Shown: positions 8,580-16,281 of the stretch, in pieces | Layout: every line of letters begins with the position of its first letter | How positions within the stretch are numbered: the first letter of the stretch is position 1 | NCBI RefSeq assembly: GCF_004331385.1 | Contig: NZ_SJON01000005.1 | Location: 62,001-126,000 of the forward strand | Origin: Enterobacter quasihormaechei | Lineage (GTDB): Bacteria; Pseudomonadota; Gammaproteobacteria; Enterobacterales; Enterobacteriaceae | Length of the DNA: 64,000 nucleotides | Direction of reading: 5' to 3' | Notes under the pieces: generated by a model | What the model was told of the DNA's origin: nothing | Databases searched by the model: none | Seen by the model: only the letters and a program-made list of their open reading frames with translations | Translations under genes and position numbers: made by a program

Positions 8580-8990
8580 TTAAGTGCTTATATCAGCACG
8601 GTAGTTGAAACTTACTGGAACGGTGTAAGACACGGGTGTAGGGATGCCGCGGAATATGCCAGGCTCGCTGCTAATCCAGAAGGTGAAATCCCTGCCCTCA
8701 ACCTCCAGCCCCTCGGGGAACAATTCCGCCACTCTGCCCGCCAGGGCAACGACGGAGGTACGGCCGGAGCCGGCTGGCGCCACGACATTAATCTGGTACA
8801 CGCCAGAATAAGTCCGGCAGCGCAAGCCGAGATCGATTGTTCGCGGCGTAACGGGCATATCGTGAACGGCCAGGTACATCTCGTTAGCAGGGGGTGTAAA
8901 CGGCACGTTCTCCCATGCAACCTGAATACCTTCTGCATCAGCCCATTCACCAAGCCTTGCGGCGAGTGCCGCGGCAATATCTGGAATCAC
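8580..8990 (-). CDS. Tail terminator protein (DUF4128-like)
   Basis: The 136-aa product starting MIPDIAAALAARLGEWADAEG resembles the DUF4128 / tail terminator group that caps the tail tube and joins it to the head, comparable to lambda gpU. It overlaps the end of the upstream neck gene by 4 bp (ATGA-type overlap), a common arrangement for these two genes. There is no signal peptide or membrane segment. Confidence comes from family resemblance and gene order. Confidence 0.8.
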   Translation of the reverse strand: MIPDIAAALAARLGEWADAEGIQVAWENVPFTPPANEMYLAVHDMPVTPRTIDLGLRCRTYSGVYQINVVAPAGSGRTSVVALAGRVAELFPEGLEVEGRDFTFWISSEPGIFRGIPTPVSYTVPVSFNYRADIST

Positions 8991-9571
8991 TTGGGCACCT
9001 CTCTTACGGCTTCCTCAAAGAAGCGTTGAAACTCAGCGGCAGTTATGCGAACCATGCCGCCAGGCGCCTGTGTTGAATGCCCCATTTCAAGTGGGTAGGC
9101 ATAGGGCACGTTGTTGCAGAAATAAATGGCCTTCATCCCGACTTTGAACAATGACAGCGTGTAGTTCCCGGCTGCTTTTGTCAGGTCGCCGGTCTTGTCT
9201 ATTCGCCCTGTTTCATCAGTTGTAGGAGCATCAAACGATACCTGCCAGTTACCGCGAAAGCGTCCGCCCGTATACCCCGGCGGTGCTTTGATATCCATCC
9301 CATCCACCACCCGGGCTTTTTTCTTCAGTCGCCCGGTTTTGGTCAGGTTGTCGGGATTTGCCCGCTGCGCCTCGTTATGGTCGTAAACAGCGCGATTATA
9401 GGAAACGGCTGTCTGGTTAACTTCCCACAACTCCGGGTTGCCCACTGGGGACATCATCACCAGTTGGTTTAGTATTTTTATGCCGACGGCGCGCACCACA
9501 GCTTCTTGATTCGCTTTGGCCTTATTGACGAAGGCTGTGATTTCAGCGAGGAATGCCGTGTTCTCGCCCAT
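8987..9571 (-). CDS. HK97 gp10-like neck / tail completion protein
   Basis: The 194-aa product shows the usual HK97 gp10-like layout: a helical N-terminus, the segment GGRFRGNWQVSFDAP, and near the C-terminus YAYPLEMGHSTQAPGGMVR, which is the family's most recognisable motif. These proteins complete the head-tail joining region. The gene starts two bases after the stop of the 9573-9923 gene and overlaps the tail terminator gene. Confidence 0.87.
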   Translation of the reverse strand: MGENTAFLAEITAFVNKAKANQEAVVRAVGIKILNQLVMMSPVGNPELWEVNQTAVSYNRAVYDHNEAQRANPDNLTKTGRLKKKARVVDGMDIKAPPGYTGGRFRGNWQVSFDAPTTDETGRIDKTGDLTKAAGNYTLSLFKVGMKAIYFCNNVPYAYPLEMGHSTQAPGGMVRITAAEFQRFFEEAVREVPK

Positions 9572-9572
9572 G

Positions 9573-9923
9573 TTAAGCCCTCAGTTGCGCTTTGTAGCAG
9601 AGTACCAGCGAGGCAGGTTTTGCAGGGTTGGGGTTCACAACGCGGTAGGCTGTGCCGTCTATATCAACCACATCGCCGATTTTAATTTCCTGCTCTGCGG
9701 TAAAGACGATTCGAACATCACCGTTTACGATGACCGATCCATCAATTTCGCCTGGCGTGTATTCCGTTTTAACGCCGATCGCAGTGAACTGAACATCATC
9801 CGTTTTATGCTCGACTCCACCGATAACCGTTACTGAACCCTTGCGGATGACGATGTATAACGCTCCGTTCTGCCTGAGCATGCGCGTTGTTCTGGCCTGC
9901 ATACGTTGGTAATCAATCGCCAT
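9573..9923 (-). CDS. Head closure / stopper-type small virion protein
   Basis: The start is set at ATG 9923 (MAIDYQRMQARTTRMLRQNG), preceded by AGAGGG; the in-frame ATG upstream lies inside the previous gene and has no ribosome site. The 116-aa beta-rich product (IGDVVDIDGTAYRVVNPNPAKPASLV) looks like the small SH3-like head-closure proteins located between the connector adaptor and the gp10-like neck protein. Function is assigned mainly by position. Confidence 0.75.
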   Translation of the reverse strand: MAIDYQRMQARTTRMLRQNGALYIVIRKGSVTVIGGVEHKTDDVQFTAIGVKTEYTPGEIDGSVIVNGDVRIVFTAEQEIKIGDVVDIDGTAYRVVNPNPAKPASLVLCYKAQLRA

Positions 9924-9924
9924 A

Positions 9925-10407
9925 TCATGCCCTCTCTGCAAATGCATTGATTGCGTAGCCACGACCACCAGCAAGGTCACCCAGCATCCCCATCACAGCA
10001 GGATAAGACGGTGTAAAGACTTCGCCATCTGCGACTGCATAGGTCATAGTGACAGCGCCTTCCACACGCTCAGTCTTCACAGCGGCTTCGCGCACGCTGG
10101 TGAGTAAATCGCCGTCGATTGCCTCTACCGCCAGCATGCACTGCGCGGTTATAACCTGACGTGGAACTTCATCCGGCGGGAAATCATGTTCATCCAGAAC
10201 GACATTCTCGCGTGGCCATGCCAGAGCCTGTCTCGGGTCAGCTTTTGAGCCAACCCAGTCCAGCCCCTCCAGGTAATCCATTGCCTTAATCAGCAAAGGT
10301 GTAAGCTTGTCAGGCAGTTCAATACCGCGTATTTCCGCAAATGAGGCAAGGTCCTCTTCACTGGCGTAGCTATTAAAACCCGGGTCTGTTGGGTCGGTGA
10401 TAATCAT
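9925..10407 (-). CDS. Head-tail connector adaptor (DnaT-like fold annotation)
   Basis: The 160-aa product begins at MIITDPTDPGFNSYASEEDL, with GGAGGAACT directly before the ATG at 10407. The start overlaps the stop of the glycosyltransferase gene (ATGA). The sequence resembles phage proteins often labelled DnaT-like ssDNA-binding. In structural operons these are head-tail adaptors that stack under the portal, with the helical pattern ARG..LP...TPLLIKAMDYLE. I read it as the adaptor and not a replication protein, because it lies between capsid and tail genes. Confidence 0.78.
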   Translation of the reverse strand: MIITDPTDPGFNSYASEEDLASFAEIRGIELPDKLTPLLIKAMDYLEGLDWVGSKADPRQALAWPRENVVLDEHDFPPDEVPRQVITAQCMLAVEAIDGDLLTSVREAAVKTERVEGAVTMTYAVADGEVFTPSYPAVMGMLGDLAGGRGYAINAFAERA

Positions 10408-11000
10408 AGTTCCTCCAGGGTGCCGGCTAATGACCACGCACGCCGGGCCTCAGTTCTGGGCTTACCATCCGGATGGCGTTCAACACTTGGCCCGTCTGCA
10501 TGCTCAACCAGAGATTCGGACAGATAAACCACCTCCCGCCCCCAGGCTCTGCCGATAGCAAAATCGGCTGCGAGATGATGCGGCCAGCGCGCCAGAATAT
10601 CCGCCAGCTCGTTCTGGGGGATGCTATAGCAAACACCGTGGATCAGGGTTGGTAGGGTTAAGGTTTCCCTGCATGATGACAACTTTGCCGCAATAGTTGG
10701 TTGCCATTGCGGAGGCCTGCTGGTACCGAGATAGAAACTGATGAGAGAATCAGGGCATCGGGCCAGCCAGTGACTTATCTTGTTTATGAATCCGTGAACA
10801 GGTATCGCGTCGTCTTCCAGCACCACTACCCGGCAGGTTTGTTCTGCTGCCCACTCCAGCGCGCGGCGATGATTCCAGTTCGCACCGTGGTTACCGTCAT
10901 CAATCAGCAGATGAGCATCCAGCAGCGCAGCAAGACGTTGTGCTTGTCCCGTCCGGGTGTGGTGACCAACCACAACAAACTTCACTTGTGTTTCCACCAC
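10404..11000 (-). CDS. Putative phage glycosyltransferase (GT-A-like)
   Basis: The 198-aa product has a nucleotide-sugar-like N-terminus (KFVVVGHHTRTGQAQRLAALL), a CRVVVLEDDAIPV segment like the acidic metal-binding motif of GT-A transferases, and a C-terminal aspartate-rich region (LAADFAIGRAWG). It resembles the LPS-type glycosyltransferase group. It overlaps the larger glycosyltransferase gene by 19 bp and is followed by the adaptor gene with an ATGA overlap, so it is truly part of the late operon. The acceptor is unknown: capsid, tail or host surface are all possible. Confidence 0.72.
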   Translation of the reverse strand: MVETQVKFVVVGHHTRTGQAQRLAALLDAHLLIDDGNHGANWNHRRALEWAAEQTCRVVVLEDDAIPVHGFINKISHWLARCPDSLISFYLGTSRPPQWQPTIAAKLSSCRETLTLPTLIHGVCYSIPQNELADILARWPHHLAADFAIGRAWGREVVYLSESLVEHADGPSVERHPDGKPRTEARRAWSLAGTLEEL

Positions 11001-12439
11001 GCTGCCTCCTTACCGATGCCCTCAGTTTTGAATACCGTGTGAACCATAGGGCCGGTGATCAGCCTGTCAGCGAATGACTTCGCAACAATGCCGAACGCCA
11101 GCATGTCGCCCACCGCGGCGCCAGCCTGTTCTTTCTTCCAGAAACGATAGCTCTCGATCCGATAGTAAAGACGGATGATGCCGTGAGCGAACGCCATCAC
11201 ATCAGCGCGGGTCCCCCCCAGCAGCCCAGCGTTAAGCATCACATCGTTGCGGTGCTTTTCAATGAACTCCTGATAGATGCGCTCCGGATGATTTTGCTTT
11301 GCCCAGGAATCGACGTAGGTCTTTGGTTCAGAACCGACGTACACCTTCCCTGCCTCCATTTCTTCCCACGGCGCGCGAAGCATTTCGACATCGGTACCAT
11401 CGGTACACCAGACGAACCGGTATTCAGGGTGAACTCGCAAGTGCTGCCAGATGTGCAACCAGCGACGAAAGTAGACATTCATCTTCACGTCAGGAACGCG
11501 ACATAGCTCAACATCTGCCGGGGCCGTCAGTAATTCATCCACCAGCGCTATACGACCACACTGGCGAAGCGAGGCCGCCCATTTGCTCAGCATGCCAGGC
11601 GAGGCCGCCATTTTTGTGCCGCGCTGCGGGTCAGGCTGACTGGTAAGCAGGGTTGTGATAACCACGTCGCGCTGCTGGTGGTATTCAACGTAACCAGTAA
11701 ACCCGGCATCACGCCGTTCGTTGTGGATCTTCACGTTACGTTCCACCAGCGCCTGTCGGTCGGGACGCGGTACCGAACGCTCTACGGCTTCATACTCATC
11801 GAGAGAATGGATTAGCTTTTCTGAACCGACCACATCACCGTAAGCCCACGTCGTCAGGCCAGCGTTATGGATACGTAGCGCGAGGTCACTGTGTTCATAC
11901 ATACCACGGCCGTATATCGGATCGAATCCACCTACTTTCTCAATGGCGCTGCGGTGGTAATACAGCATCACGCCGCGCTGCCCGGTGTAAGCCACATGCT
12001 GATCGTCACGGTAAAGCTCAGAAAGGTCATTCAGCTTGTTCGTGCCAGCAAGATCCAGAAACTGGTAAGCCAGGTGCGGTTCGGGTGATTCGATGTATGG
12101 AAGGTGCCAGTTATCAGCGATGGGCCAGGCGTCATCGTCCCAAAGGAAAAGATGCTCACACCCGGCGTCCATAAGCGCGGTTAAACTGGCGTTCTTCGAA
12201 GCAACAATGCCAAGTGATGTTTCATGGCGACGCAGCTGCACGCCGTCTGGTACTACGGCGGGAGGTTTAGAGCCGTCGTCGATAACCACCACCTGCGCAT
12301 CGACAGGAAGATGTTTGGTATGCTGCTCAATGGCGCGCTTTAAAACGTCTGGCCGGTTATGGGTAGTTATGGCAATGCCAATCCGTGACGCTGAAGCGCA
12401 GGCAGGCACAAACGGGACACCATCAATAGTGACCTGCAT
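10982..12439 (-). CDS. Two-domain glycosyltransferase in the virion gene cluster
   Basis: This 485-aa protein begins with a family 2 GT-A domain (about 15-235): IGIAITTHNRPDVLKRAIEQ, VVVIDDGSKPP, and the metal-binding LFLWDDDAWP. The segment GGFDPIYGRGMYEHSDLALR is the usual ED-type acceptor-side motif. A second domain (about 255-485; YFRRWLHIWQHLRVHP, VWCTDGTDVEML, LNAGLLGGTRADVMAF) resembles a second sugar-transferase-like fold. The gene lies between the major capsid and the connector genes and is transcribed with them after a terminator at 12552-12574. The position suggests modification of virion proteins, but this is inference. Confidence 0.82.
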   Translation of the reverse strand: MQVTIDGVPFVPACASASRIGIAITTHNRPDVLKRAIEQHTKHLPVDAQVVVIDDGSKPPAVVPDGVQLRRHETSLGIVASKNASLTALMDAGCEHLFLWDDDAWPIADNWHLPYIESPEPHLAYQFLDLAGTNKLNDLSELYRDDQHVAYTGQRGVMLYYHRSAIEKVGGFDPIYGRGMYEHSDLALRIHNAGLTTWAYGDVVGSEKLIHSLDEYEAVERSVPRPDRQALVERNVKIHNERRDAGFTGYVEYHQQRDVVITTLLTSQPDPQRGTKMAASPGMLSKWAASLRQCGRIALVDELLTAPADVELCRVPDVKMNVYFRRWLHIWQHLRVHPEYRFVWCTDGTDVEMLRAPWEEMEAGKVYVGSEPKTYVDSWAKQNHPERIYQEFIEKHRNDVMLNAGLLGGTRADVMAFAHGIIRLYYRIESYRFWKKEQAGAAVGDMLAFGIVAKSFADRLITGPMVHTVFKTEGIGKEAAWWKHK

Positions 12440-12551
12440 TTGATTTCCCTTTTAGACGTGAGCCTGTCGCACGGCAAAGCCGCCGAAAGTTAACGGTTTG
12501 CCCAGGCTCACAGCTGAAAGACTTTCTTCGATGTGCGCGTGCGATGCGCAT

Positions 12552-12574
12552 AAAAAAGGGGCCAAAGCCCCTTT
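12552..12574 (-). terminator. Intrinsic terminator after the major capsid gene
   Basis: AAAGGGGC CAAA GCCCCTTT is a perfect 8-bp stem; on the minus strand a T run follows it. It would lower expression of the glycosyltransferase genes relative to the capsid gene. Confidence 0.8.
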
Positions 12575-12581
12575 GTGATGA

Positions 12582-13529
12582 TTAGCTACCGCCGCCGAGT
12601 TTGATGAGAACGCCCGCAGTGGATTTGTTACTGGTGAAGTGTTTTTTCCAGTTCCCCGCGGTGCCGATGGCGGTCAGGTCAGGGTTATCACCTTTGGCGG
12701 TATCCCAACTGTAGCCCAGCAGTTCAACGTTCACGGTACCTTCAGCTCGGTAGCCAATCGCAAGGTTTTCCTGATCGTTGATATCGTAGGAACGGAAGCC
12801 CGGCGCCTGAGACTCGGTAACAGTCACTGCGCCGGCCACCAGCCCAAGGATCGCATCAGCGTCCATGGTGTCGGTCACCAGCACAGGTTTACCCAGCGTG
12901 CCAGGCTGACCGCCGTAAACCACCACGCCCGCTTCTTCGTAGATTTTGTTGGCAATCGCCTCATCAACAATGTCGAAGTAGGTCGCAGAGTGCATCACGA
13001 ACAGAGCCACGCGGTTAAATTTGTCGCCGTATTTGCGCAGGCCACGGGTCAGGGTCTTTTTACCGTCGGTCGCAATGTCGGCGGTTACGACCATGTCCGT
13101 GTTAGCACCAATCGCCGCAGTCAGCGCTTTCAGGCCATATTTCACGTAGCCTTCCAGCGTGGCATCTGCCACATCAACGCCGATCACTTCGGAGAATTCG
13201 TCTACAGAGCGGCCGCGGCGTTTGAATGCCTCTTCGGTGGTTTCATACGGGCCGTATTTCCACGGTGCTTTGACGGATACGGATTCACCGGCGCCAATCT
13301 TCTTGCCAGTCACTTTATCGGTGGAGTTCGTGTCACGCGATTCGATAGAACCGCCCACTTTGTAGAAGGCTCGCTTGCGGAAATCGCCTTCAATCAGTTC
13401 ATTATCCAGCAAAATCGCACCGTTGGAGGAAGCGTTGAACACTTCCAGGTTGTCCTGGCGACGCTCAAGAAACGCGGTCTGCGCCAGATCGTCATAAATA
13501 ACCAGGTCGGAATTAACAGTCGTTGCCAT
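12582..13529 (-). CDS. Major capsid protein
   Basis: The 315-aa product starts MATTVNSDLVIYDDLAQTAFLE and is identified as the major head protein by position (scaffold upstream, portal and terminase further upstream), by length and by typical segments such as VALFVMHSATYFDIVDEAI and GKPVLVTDTMD, which many HK97-fold coat proteins share. There is no N-terminal protease-processed delta domain; the neighbouring gene provides a separate scaffold. A large plus-strand frame over it (12639-13712) is a shadow. Confidence 0.92.
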   Translation of the reverse strand: MATTVNSDLVIYDDLAQTAFLERRQDNLEVFNASSNGAILLDNELIEGDFRKRAFYKVGGSIESRDTNSTDKVTGKKIGAGESVSVKAPWKYGPYETTEEAFKRRGRSVDEFSEVIGVDVADATLEGYVKYGLKALTAAIGANTDMVVTADIATDGKKTLTRGLRKYGDKFNRVALFVMHSATYFDIVDEAIANKIYEEAGVVVYGGQPGTLGKPVLVTDTMDADAILGLVAGAVTVTESQAPGFRSYDINDQENLAIGYRAEGTVNVELLGYSWDTAKGDNPDLTAIGTAGNWKKHFTSNKSTAGVLIKLGGGS

Positions 13530-13541
13530 GGTTTGAATCCC

Positions 13542-14312
13542 TTATTTCGGAAGTTTGAGGAAGGCCTGCTGGCCGTGTTTGCGGATGTAGTCCGCTTTGT
13601 CGCTGGCGCTCATTTCGGAACGTTTCAGACTTCCACCACCGTTTGGCTTGTGTCCGCCCGCGCCTGTGCCTTCTGCGCGCGGGAACAGATGCGGAGCCGT
13701 CTCCTTGAGTGACTCCGCCCACTCAAGCGGGCTTAGTGGGGTTTTGCCATCTTTGCCGAACAGAACATCGCCATTTGCATCAACCGCTACGGCCTCGCCT
13801 TCGTCGTTGAGCTGGAATGTGCCTTTGGCACGCAGAATAAGATCGTCAGAAGCTTCAGGCAGCGCGCCCGCTTTGGAGGCTGCTGCACGGATTGCATCCC
13901 CGAGAACCCGATCCCGGAATTTGTTGGAGAACGCTTCAGCTTTTTCCGCGCGTTCGTTTGCCGCTTTGATCTGCTTATCAACGTCAGCACGCAGGCGCTC
14001 GGTACGCTTATCCAGCACCTCATCAATTTTCCCGGCGGCGATAAGCTTCGCCTCTTCATCGTCAGAAAAACGCTGGAGAATGCCGCGTACAGCGTCTGGA
14101 TCGATACCGTCAAAGCGCGACAGGTTTTCTTTTTGCTGCTTGATGGTGCCCAGCAGCTCAGAGTTTTTCGATTTCAGGCCTGTGACTTCACTGGTCACAC
14201 GCTCATCAATCAGCTTCTGGATTTCGGGGGTGATTTCGATACCACCGCCACCACTGCCCTCACCGTCGTTTTCAGGTGCGTAATATTTCAGAAGCATGTT
14301 TCGGATTAACAT
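13542..14312 (-). CDS. Head scaffold protein
   Basis: The 256-aa product is highly charged and mostly helical. It has a Gly-rich segment at about 17-25, a coiled-coil of K, E and R at about 40-150, and a C-terminal SLKRSEMSASDKADYIRKHG motif, all typical of phage scaffolding proteins encoded just before the coat gene. GAGGGG lies before the ATG at 14312. It would guide procapsid assembly and then leave the head. Confidence 0.85.
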   Translation of the reverse strand: MLIRNMLLKYYAPENDGEGSGGGGIEITPEIQKLIDERVTSEVTGLKSKNSELLGTIKQQKENLSRFDGIDPDAVRGILQRFSDDEEAKLIAAGKIDEVLDKRTERLRADVDKQIKAANERAEKAEAFSNKFRDRVLGDAIRAAASKAGALPEASDDLILRAKGTFQLNDEGEAVAVDANGDVLFGKDGKTPLSPLEWAESLKETAPHLFPRAEGTGAGGHKPNGGGSLKRSEMSASDKADYIRKHGQQAFLKLPK

Positions 14313-14347
14313 AATTTCCCCTCGGGATTTTGTCGGGCCTCGCCCAT

Positions 14348-14375
14348 AAAAAAAGCCCCGGCGGATGCCAGGGCT
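14348..14375 (-). terminator. Intrinsic terminator before the scaffold gene
   Basis: AGCCC / GGGCT with a GC-rich loop is followed on the minus strand by seven T. It lies between the 61-aa gene and the scaffold. Confidence 0.7.
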
Positions 14376-14394
14376 CAGAGTGTTTGTTTAACGC

Positions 14395-14580
14395 TTAATC
14401 AGGGTTGTTTAGCCGGGTGTAAACCGAGCCGATCAGGACGCCAATCATCCTGCCTTCAGGCGTAGCCTCGCCAGCCTCTTTGCAGATAGCATCCAGTTGT
14501 TCGATAACGTCATCCGGCAAAGGCTCCATATGAGCCAGCTCTGACGCTTTTTTCAGGAACGGGAGTGTTGTTTCAGCCAC
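14395..14580 (-). CDS. Small late protein of unknown function
   Basis: The 61-aa product starts MAETTLPFLKKASELAHMEP, overlaps the end of the zincin-bearing head protein by 28 bp and precedes the scaffold. It is soluble, helical and acidic. No known domain is recognised. The overlap and placement suggest a real co-translated gene. Confidence 0.6.
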   Translation of the reverse strand: MAETTLPFLKKASELAHMEPLPDDVIEQLDAICKEAGEATPEGRMIGVLIGSVYTRLNNPD

Positions 14581-16280
14581 TTGAGGATCTCGGGGTTGAT
14601 AGTGTCATTCTGGCCGCTCATATACGCCGATACGATCTCAGCAAAAAGTTCTTTCGGTGCTTCTGCGGCATAGGCGCTGAGAGCACGCCACCTGCCATCA
14701 TCATAAGCACTTTCAACCAGTGCACCAACTTCAGGCCGGGAATAGTACAGATGATGTCCAAGTTCATGCCACACGGTGCCCTTCACCGATGCCACCGCAA
14801 CATACGGCAACTCCGCAGGCGAAACATCCAGTACATCCTGAGGCAACGTGGACGACGCAACTGATGGCCTGACCATCATTGTCATATCGATTCCTGCGCT
14901 GTTCTTCAGAATATTTTCCCATTCACCGCTGTCCATCGCCCACCTGGAAAGGTGCACGATTCGTGAGGATGATTCATAAGCGCCAGCAGCAGACGCCGGA
15001 ACATCCAGAGTGTTACCGAACGCCGAGACGGGTTGGAGTCCAAACCGATGGATCACATCGAAAGCAGCCTGCGCCGCCTGTTTCGCCTCATCCAGTGATA
15101 CACCATCCGGGAACTTCACATCCTGCGCCACACGCCCGGTCATCCACTCCACCAGCTCATCCAGGGTACGGGAGGATTCAAGTGTCGGGGCTGCCCCGGA
15201 ACGCTCCTGAAGCTGTTCGAGGCTTATCCATTCCCCCTTGTCCGTGTACATTTCGCCAAGGTCGATTTTACCCGCCCGGAACATCCGTCCACGCTCAACC
15301 CCCAGAACCTGATCCTGTCGCTGCGCCGATTGTCGCCTCAGCCATTCCAGATACGTGGTTTTCGCCGGTACCTGTCCGTCCATGCTGGCGCGGGTACCAT
15401 CGTCCATTTCATCGATATCGATACCAAGTTCGCGCCACGACTTAAGAATCAGGGTTTCGGTAGAACGGCAGCAGAAATGAATTTTCCCGGGCCCTTGCAG
15501 GTAAGGTACTTTATGCCCGATCGGTTTATTATCCAGCGTGTATCGCAGCAGGTCGCGAATAATGCAGTCGTGGCTGGTTTTATTGTCCAGCGTAGACAGC
15601 CACTGCTTACCCTTCACGATGTCGCTGTTGGCGCTGGTGAAGCTGTTGCGCGCGGTCGCAGCCAGATGATTCACGGCTGTTTTAGCGATGCTTGCGGCGT
15701 TTGCCCTGCTCATCTGGAGCGCGCCGTCGCGATAGTCTTTATTGGCATGACCGCGCACACTTCGGGAGATGGTTTCAACCGTGTCGCCAGCAAGGTAGCC
15801 ACGGCGTACAGCGTTTATGACCCGCGCCAGCCTGTCCGATTCCAGATTCTCCGCCCACTCACTCAGCAGGCGCCCCTGAAATGGCTGAGCCATCGCCGCG
15901 GCATAAACCATATCGGCGGTGATTCCCTGTAGCGGGTAGCGTGCCAGCACCTGTGAGGGAAGAAGGGAATCGAACAGGCTCAACTGATAACTGACCTCGT
16001 TCCTTGAAAGCGCCAGCAGTTCCCCTTCCAGACCGGACTGCATTGAAGCCACAGCCTGATGGTTAAGTTCGCGTACGCTGCCGAGCAAGCTTTCCAGACG
16101 TGTAACCGTGAAGCTATCAGCCGGAAGCCGATCCAGTGCATCCAGCAGACGGGCATATAGTTCAGCATCAGTCTCGTTAAGCAGCTTCACCATCCGGTTA
16201 GCGACACCTGTCGCATAGCGGCTAATCCAGACGGAATGAGCAATGGCCTCATCCCGCAAACTTTCGTTGACTGTTGCCAT
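14553..16280 (-). CDS. gpF-like head morphogenesis protein fused to a zincin-like domain
   Basis: This 575-aa protein has the Mu gpF/minor head protein domain in its first half. It includes the conserved TSHDCIIRDLLRYTL and IHFCCRSTETLIL segments near residues 235-275. After about residue 400 a new domain appears with GTVWHELGHHLYYS, the HExxH metallopeptidase signature at residues 505-509, and downstream glutamates (KELFAEIVS, 544 and 548) that can act as third ligand. gpF-like proteins help portal and head assembly and may be ejected. The zincin domain is an added enzyme whose target is unknown. The start ATG follows the portal gene by 1 bp. Confidence 0.86.
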   Translation of the reverse strand: MATVNESLRDEAIAHSVWISRYATGVANRMVKLLNETDAELYARLLDALDRLPADSFTVTRLESLLGSVRELNHQAVASMQSGLEGELLALSRNEVSYQLSLFDSLLPSQVLARYPLQGITADMVYAAAMAQPFQGRLLSEWAENLESDRLARVINAVRRGYLAGDTVETISRSVRGHANKDYRDGALQMSRANAASIAKTAVNHLAATARNSFTSANSDIVKGKQWLSTLDNKTSHDCIIRDLLRYTLDNKPIGHKVPYLQGPGKIHFCCRSTETLILKSWRELGIDIDEMDDGTRASMDGQVPAKTTYLEWLRRQSAQRQDQVLGVERGRMFRAGKIDLGEMYTDKGEWISLEQLQERSGAAPTLESSRTLDELVEWMTGRVAQDVKFPDGVSLDEAKQAAQAAFDVIHRFGLQPVSAFGNTLDVPASAAGAYESSSRIVHLSRWAMDSGEWENILKNSAGIDMTMMVRPSVASSTLPQDVLDVSPAELPYVAVASVKGTVWHELGHHLYYSRPEVGALVESAYDDGRWRALSAYAAEAPKELFAEIVSAYMSGQNDTINPEILKWLKQHSRS

Positions 16281-16281
16281 A

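Noticed and set aside
12639..13712. Long plus-strand frame (357 codons) antisense to the capsid and scaffold
   Set aside because: It is opposite to two well-supported genes, has an odd composition and no ribosome site; it is a shadow of codon bias.
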